A stretch of DNA of 64,000 bases from Sphingomonas sp. AX6 (GTDB lineage: Bacteria; Pseudomonadota; Alphaproteobacteria; Sphingomonadales; Sphingomonadaceae). The position numbers were made by a program, and so were the translations under genes. Shown here piece after piece: positions 61,345-64,000 of this stretch (positions are counted from its first letter, which is position 1; each line of letters opens with the position of its first letter). A model generated the notes under the pieces. It saw nothing but the letters and a program-made list of their open reading frames with translations. It was not told the DNA's origin and did no database searches. The stretch is taken from positions 579,064-643,063 of the forward strand of contig NZ_LR733979.1 of assembly GCF_902506605.1 (NCBI RefSeq), given 5' to 3'.

Positions 61345-61812
61345 GGTTGGTCCCCCGCAATCTACGAGCCACCAGATTGCCGCACCGGGTAAACGAAACC
61401 TTTCATCATCGGTTTGACCGTGATCTGGTTCGACCTAAGTCTATAAATTGCACTACCTGGTGAGGGACATCTCAATCTTTTTGGGCACTGCTCGTGCCGA
61501 GTTTTTACAACGCAGCAGACTGCACGGCGACTGTACAAACACGGACTTGCGTTGCGAGCTTTTGCAACTTTCGTCTTCGACAAAAACTTACGGTCGCCGC
61601 CACCAAGTCCATATTTCCATTGCTTAGGTTGGGGTCTGGCCTAGTTTCAATCACGGAAAATCAAAATTCTCCAATGATTTGAGTGCCCAGCTTTGTCCTC
61701 TGTGGGGCACCAGAGCCTGTTCCAGGGACGTCCAGAAACGTCCGGAAAGTGGCTGTTTTCCGAGGTTTTTAATGGCATATTCGTTCGGTAACATCCGGGC
61801 GGATTTACCACC
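61345..61812. other. Intergenic region: cluster 2 promoter and left edge of an integrase remnant
   Basis: No supported gene in about 470 bases, which are AT-richer than the surroundings. A hairpin (GTGCCC...GGGGCAC, 61681-61708) and a tandem ACGTCCAGAA / ACGTCCGGAA (61726-61745) lie toward the integrase side and may be attachment or arm-site sequence. The part nearest 61345 should carry the promoter of the minus-strand pilus operon. Confidence 0.45.
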
Positions 61813-61864
61813 GATACCATCAGTCTGATGGTATCAAGCCGCTCGAAAACGGGTGGATACCATC
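61813..61864 (+). promoter_or_regulatory. GATACCATC repeats before the integrase remnant
   Basis: GATACCATCA and TGATGGTATC form a perfect 10-bp inverted repeat with a 3-base centre (61813-61835), and a third GATACCATC is at 61856-61864, directly before the integrase start. Such short repeats next to P4-type integrases are typical of arm-type integrase binding sites or an autoregulatory operator. Confidence 0.5.
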
Positions 61865-62370
61865 GTGGCGTTGACCGCAATAGGCATCAAGAATGCAGCG
61901 CCGCAGGGCAAGGCCTGTATCTGCTGGTCACACCGAAAGGCGTAAAGCTGTGGCGGATGAACTACCGGCATCTCAATCGGCAGAAGACGCTGGCGTTCGG
62001 CACCTGGCCGGACGTGACCCTGGCTGAAGCGCGCGCAAAGCGCGATGGTGTGCGCAAGCAAATCAGCCAGGGCATCGATCCTGCCGAAACGCAAAGGCTC
62101 GATCATCTGTCCGCGCTTCTCGAGGCTGAAAACACCTTCAAGGCGATTGCCGAGGAATGGGTCACGAAGAACGAGCGCGAAGGTCGTGCTCCGGTCACGC
62201 TCGACAAGATCCGCTGGCTTCTTAACATTACTTATCCAACGCTGGGCGGCCGGCCAATCAACAAGATCAGTCCGCAGGAAGTTCTGCTTGTTTTGCGGAA
62301 GGTCGAAGCGACCGGGCGGATCTCCCAGGTGCCACCGACCGTCGCACTGGGGGAAACTTCAATCTACTGA
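61865..62370 (+). pseudogene. P4-type tyrosine integrase remnant (frameshifted and truncated)
   Basis: The integrase N-terminus MALTAIGIKNAAPQGKA is encoded from a GTG at 61865, but the next conserved part (GLYLLVTPKGVKLWRMNYRHLNRQKTLAFGTWPDVTLAEAR) is in another frame from about 61915. About 8 residues that normally join them are missing, so a small deletion shifted the frame. The DUF4102 arm-binding domain and the start of the core-binding domain (FKAIAEEWVTKNEREGR) are present. The sequence leaves the family after RKVEATGRI and stops at 62370, before the catalytic domain with its Arg-His-Arg-Tyr. It cannot be active. Confidence 0.88.
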
Positions 62371-62661
62371 CGAACTCTGTCAGCGCAGGCCTACGCCCAA
62401 TCAGGCAGAGTGAAGACGCTGCCAATCACAGGCTTGAATTCTCATCTAATCCGATATGGGAGCATTCGAAACCACGCATTTATGGGGTTTTCAGGAAGTG
62501 GTGCCCCATGGGACAAAGATGGGCACCCAAATCATACCAAAGTTTCGGTTTTACGCGACTGAAATTGGGCGGGACCCGAAGGGCTGCTTTTTCGCAATCG
62601 TCGCGATTTCCTGCCGGTCAGGTCCCGACCCCATTGCGGACGCAGCCAAAACCTATATTCC
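62371..62661. other. Intergenic region, no gene seen
   Basis: 291 bases after the integrase remnant with no supported gene, AT-richer than the core genome, and probably debris of a decayed mobile element. Confidence 0.4.
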
Positions 62662-62937
62662 ATGTGGATGCTATCGATTGAATTGACCTTCTTAATCGGT
62701 GCGGTCTTCGGAATGCTGGCTGGGGTTTTCGCCTCTCGAAAGATCGGCTGCCTTCTCTTGCTTCCTATACCAATCGCAATGTTCGTCTACGTGGGCGAGT
62801 GGCAGGACCAACACCCCGAAAGCCTAAAATCTACAAGTGTCCTAGACTTTTATTTCAGCGCGCTTTGGCCGAGCCTTGGCGCGCTATTGGGATTGTGGAC
62901 TGGAAGGTATTTGCGCGCCCGTATGCGCGAGAAATAG
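62662..62937 (+). CDS. Small membrane protein, unknown
   Basis: A 91-residue frame with hydrophobic segments at about 5-25 and 30-45 and a third near 68-82 (FSALWPSLGALLGLWTG), ending in a basic tail (RYLRARMREK). No family was recognised. The lower GC content and the position beside an integrase remnant suggest transfer. The second Met (residue 3) could also be the start. Confidence 0.45.
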   Translation: MWMLSIELTFLIGAVFGMLAGVFASRKIGCLLLLPIPIAMFVYVGEWQDQHPESLKSTSVLDFYFSALWPSLGALLGLWTGRYLRARMREK

Positions 62938-62951
62938 CGAATGCCCGCTTT

Positions 62952-62969
62952 CCACCCAGTTCGAGGCGT
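62952..62969 (+). repeat. 18-bp direct repeat, copy 1
   Basis: CCACCCAGTTCGAGGCGT occurs here and again, in the same orientation, at 63372-63389. The pair flanks the segment with the small minus-strand membrane-protein ORF. Confidence 0.7.
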
Positions 62970-63029
62970 CGGATGCGCTCGACGACGTTCGCTAATGCAG
63001 CCAGATGATGTTCAACCTTGGAAAGAGGA

Positions 63030-63290
63030 TTAACCTCGATTTCTCGATAAACCGAAAAGATACCTCACGGTAAAATACAACGGAATTCCATAGGACAGAA
63101 TGAATAGAACTACCCATTTTGAATTATCTATAAGGTGTTCGCTTGTAAGCGGTGGCCACAAAGGCAATGAACCTGACCACAGCCAACCTAAGACCAATCC
63201 GGGCAATAGTAATATCAGCCAAAGAATAGCCAGCACCCATTCGAACTTGCTAATTTTATGCTTTTTATTTCTTCTATTAATATTTGCCAT
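63030..63290 (-). CDS. Small membrane protein, unknown
   Basis: An 86-residue frame from MANINRRNKKHKISKFEW with two hydrophobic segments (WVLAILWLILLLPGLVLGWLW and WVVLFILSYGIPLYFTVRYLF) and a strongly basic N-terminus. The DNA is AT-rich compared with the rest of the window. A longer start at 63302 or further upstream is possible. No family recognised. It lies between two 18-bp direct repeats, suggesting a small inserted cassette. Confidence 0.45.
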   Translation of the reverse strand: MANINRRNKKHKISKFEWVLAILWLILLLPGLVLGWLWSGSLPLWPPLTSEHLIDNSKWVVLFILSYGIPLYFTVRYLFGLSRNRG

Positions 63291-63371
63291 TATAAGCAGC
63301 ATCCTTGTCGGTTTACCACGTTGGTTGTGGGGAACAAAACTCTCGATTGCTGCCCCCCTTACGGCAGCTAA

Positions 63372-63389
63372 CCACCCAGTTCGAGGCGT
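63372..63389 (+). repeat. 18-bp direct repeat, copy 2
   Basis: Identical to 62952-62969 (CCACCCAGTTCGAGGCGT), same orientation, 420 bases apart. Confidence 0.7.
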
Positions 63390-63531
63390 GAGGCAAGCCA
63401 CTTCGTTTTCCCGAAACCCGTCGCGCCGCGATCGACCCCATTGGAGTCATTTGGGGTCTGTCCCGTGTGTTTACGCATCACCGACGGTTGGGCTCGACGG
63501 CAAGTAGCCGAGCCCAATCTTGCTCTGCAAA

Positions 63532-64000
63532 TTAGACCGAGGGTGTGGCCGCCGCGAGCATAGTAAAGCTGGTGGTCTCCAGCGCGGAACCTGGCGCAAC
63601 GGTTGCGAACAGAACAGCAGCCCCGGTTCCGGTGCCGTCAGCATCATAGAACAGTTGTCCCGATACCTGGTCGTAGATAACTTGGGCATTGGTGCCGGCC
63701 GCAGCCGTACCCCTCAAGAACTCATTCGTATCGAGGCTTGCGCCGAGCGCCTCGAACCCGGTTGAAAGACCGATACGATCGGCCTGTCCGCCTGCGTTGA
63801 AGTCGCCAATCACGGCAACGTTGCCGGCAGCCGTTCCACTCATCACGAACAGATCGGCACCGCCGCCGCCGAACAGCGTGTCCATGCCGCCCCCGCCAGC
63901 GATCGTATCCGCACCCTCGGTCCCAGCGATCGTCTGCGCGAACACATTCCCGGACAATCGCAGTCCGATCGTCGAGCTGCGATCCTGTGCGGCAAGCAGC
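63532..64000 (-). CDS. RTX-type calcium-binding secreted protein, C-terminal part
   Basis: The frame is open to the right-hand window edge, so only the C-terminal 155 residues are seen. RTX nonapeptides are visible as GTEGADTIA, GGGGMDTLF, GGGGADLFV, the glycine- and aspartate-rich repeats that bind Ca2+. The rest (FNAGGQADRIGLS, GQLFYDADGTGTGAAVLFATV) matches the C-terminal region of proteins exported by type I secretion. The N-terminal (effector) part and hence the function lie outside the window. The TTG at 63957 is not needed as a start because the repeat pattern continues upstream (GLRLSGNVFAQTIAG). Confidence 0.82.
   Translation of the reverse strand, partial: LLAAQDRSSTIGLRLSGNVFAQTIAGTEGADTIAGGGGMDTLFGGGGADLFVMSGTAAGNVAVIGDFNAGGQADRIGLSTGFEALGASLDTNEFLRGTAAAGTNAQVIYDQVSGQLFYDADGTGTGAAVLFATVAPGSALETTSFTMLAAATPSV

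Noticed and set aside
61828..62370. An intact 180-residue integrase in the single open frame
   Set aside because: The first 29 codons of that frame are not integrase sequence; the true N-terminus is in another frame and the catalytic domain is absent, so it is a remnant.

Overview
This window looks like chromosomal DNA of a sphingomonad (Alphaproteobacteria, Sphingomonadaceae). The evidence is the high GC content, the gene families present (TorF-type porin, DUF3035 lipoprotein beside lspA and ileS, DUF3572, NDUFA9-like reductase, DivK), sites resembling EcfG general-stress promoters, and several families of intergenic palindromic repeats. The assignment is by family resemblance only; no database search was run.

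Positions 1-34.9 kb are mostly housekeeping. They hold the end of a maltose/glucoside-utilisation locus (GH97 glycosidase, then a FucP/GluP-type sugar transporter), a secreted-type M17 aminopeptidase, Dps, a GDT1-like membrane protein, rpmG (L33), divK, a HAD/RidA stretch, a porin, and the ileS-lspA-lipoprotein operon. Next come ribF, an M19 dipeptidase, tRNA-Arg(CCG), dapB-nth, a VOC protein/sirtuin pair, a HisN-like phosphatase, a peroxiredoxin, a diguanylate cyclase, stress-type genes, gltD-gltB, uppP, an NDUFA9-like reductase and tRNA-Leu(CAG). Palindromic repeats lie between many of these genes. Two overlap stop codons, and one lies in frame inside ileS.

Positions 35-62 kb are accessory in character. 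First is a DUF393-DUF427-ABC1 kinase operon, a DUF5996 gene and an FMN reductase. Then comes a translationally coupled pair made of a double-domain KaiC-like ATPase and a hybrid histidine kinase. After DUF3072 and an alpha/beta hydrolase, about 16 kb is given to surface fibres and their likely control. A LuxR-type regulator precedes chaperone-usher cluster 1 (plus strand: SCPU-like pilin, very short pilin-like protein, two-domain putative adhesin, main pilin, chaperone, usher). A CHASE3-like/PAS hybrid kinase, a single-domain receiver, an HPt protein and a second LuxR-type regulator follow. A complete Csu-like (archaic) cluster 2 then runs convergently on the minus strand (SCPU, SCPU, chaperone, usher, two-domain SCPU tip). 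The simplest reading is two fibre systems with a dedicated phosphorelay between them; this is the strongest candidate for an undescribed system here.

Beyond cluster 2 is a broken P4-type integrase with its putative arm sites, a lower-GC stretch with two small membrane-protein ORFs and an 18-bp direct repeat, and the C-terminal part of an RTX-type secreted protein cut by the window end.
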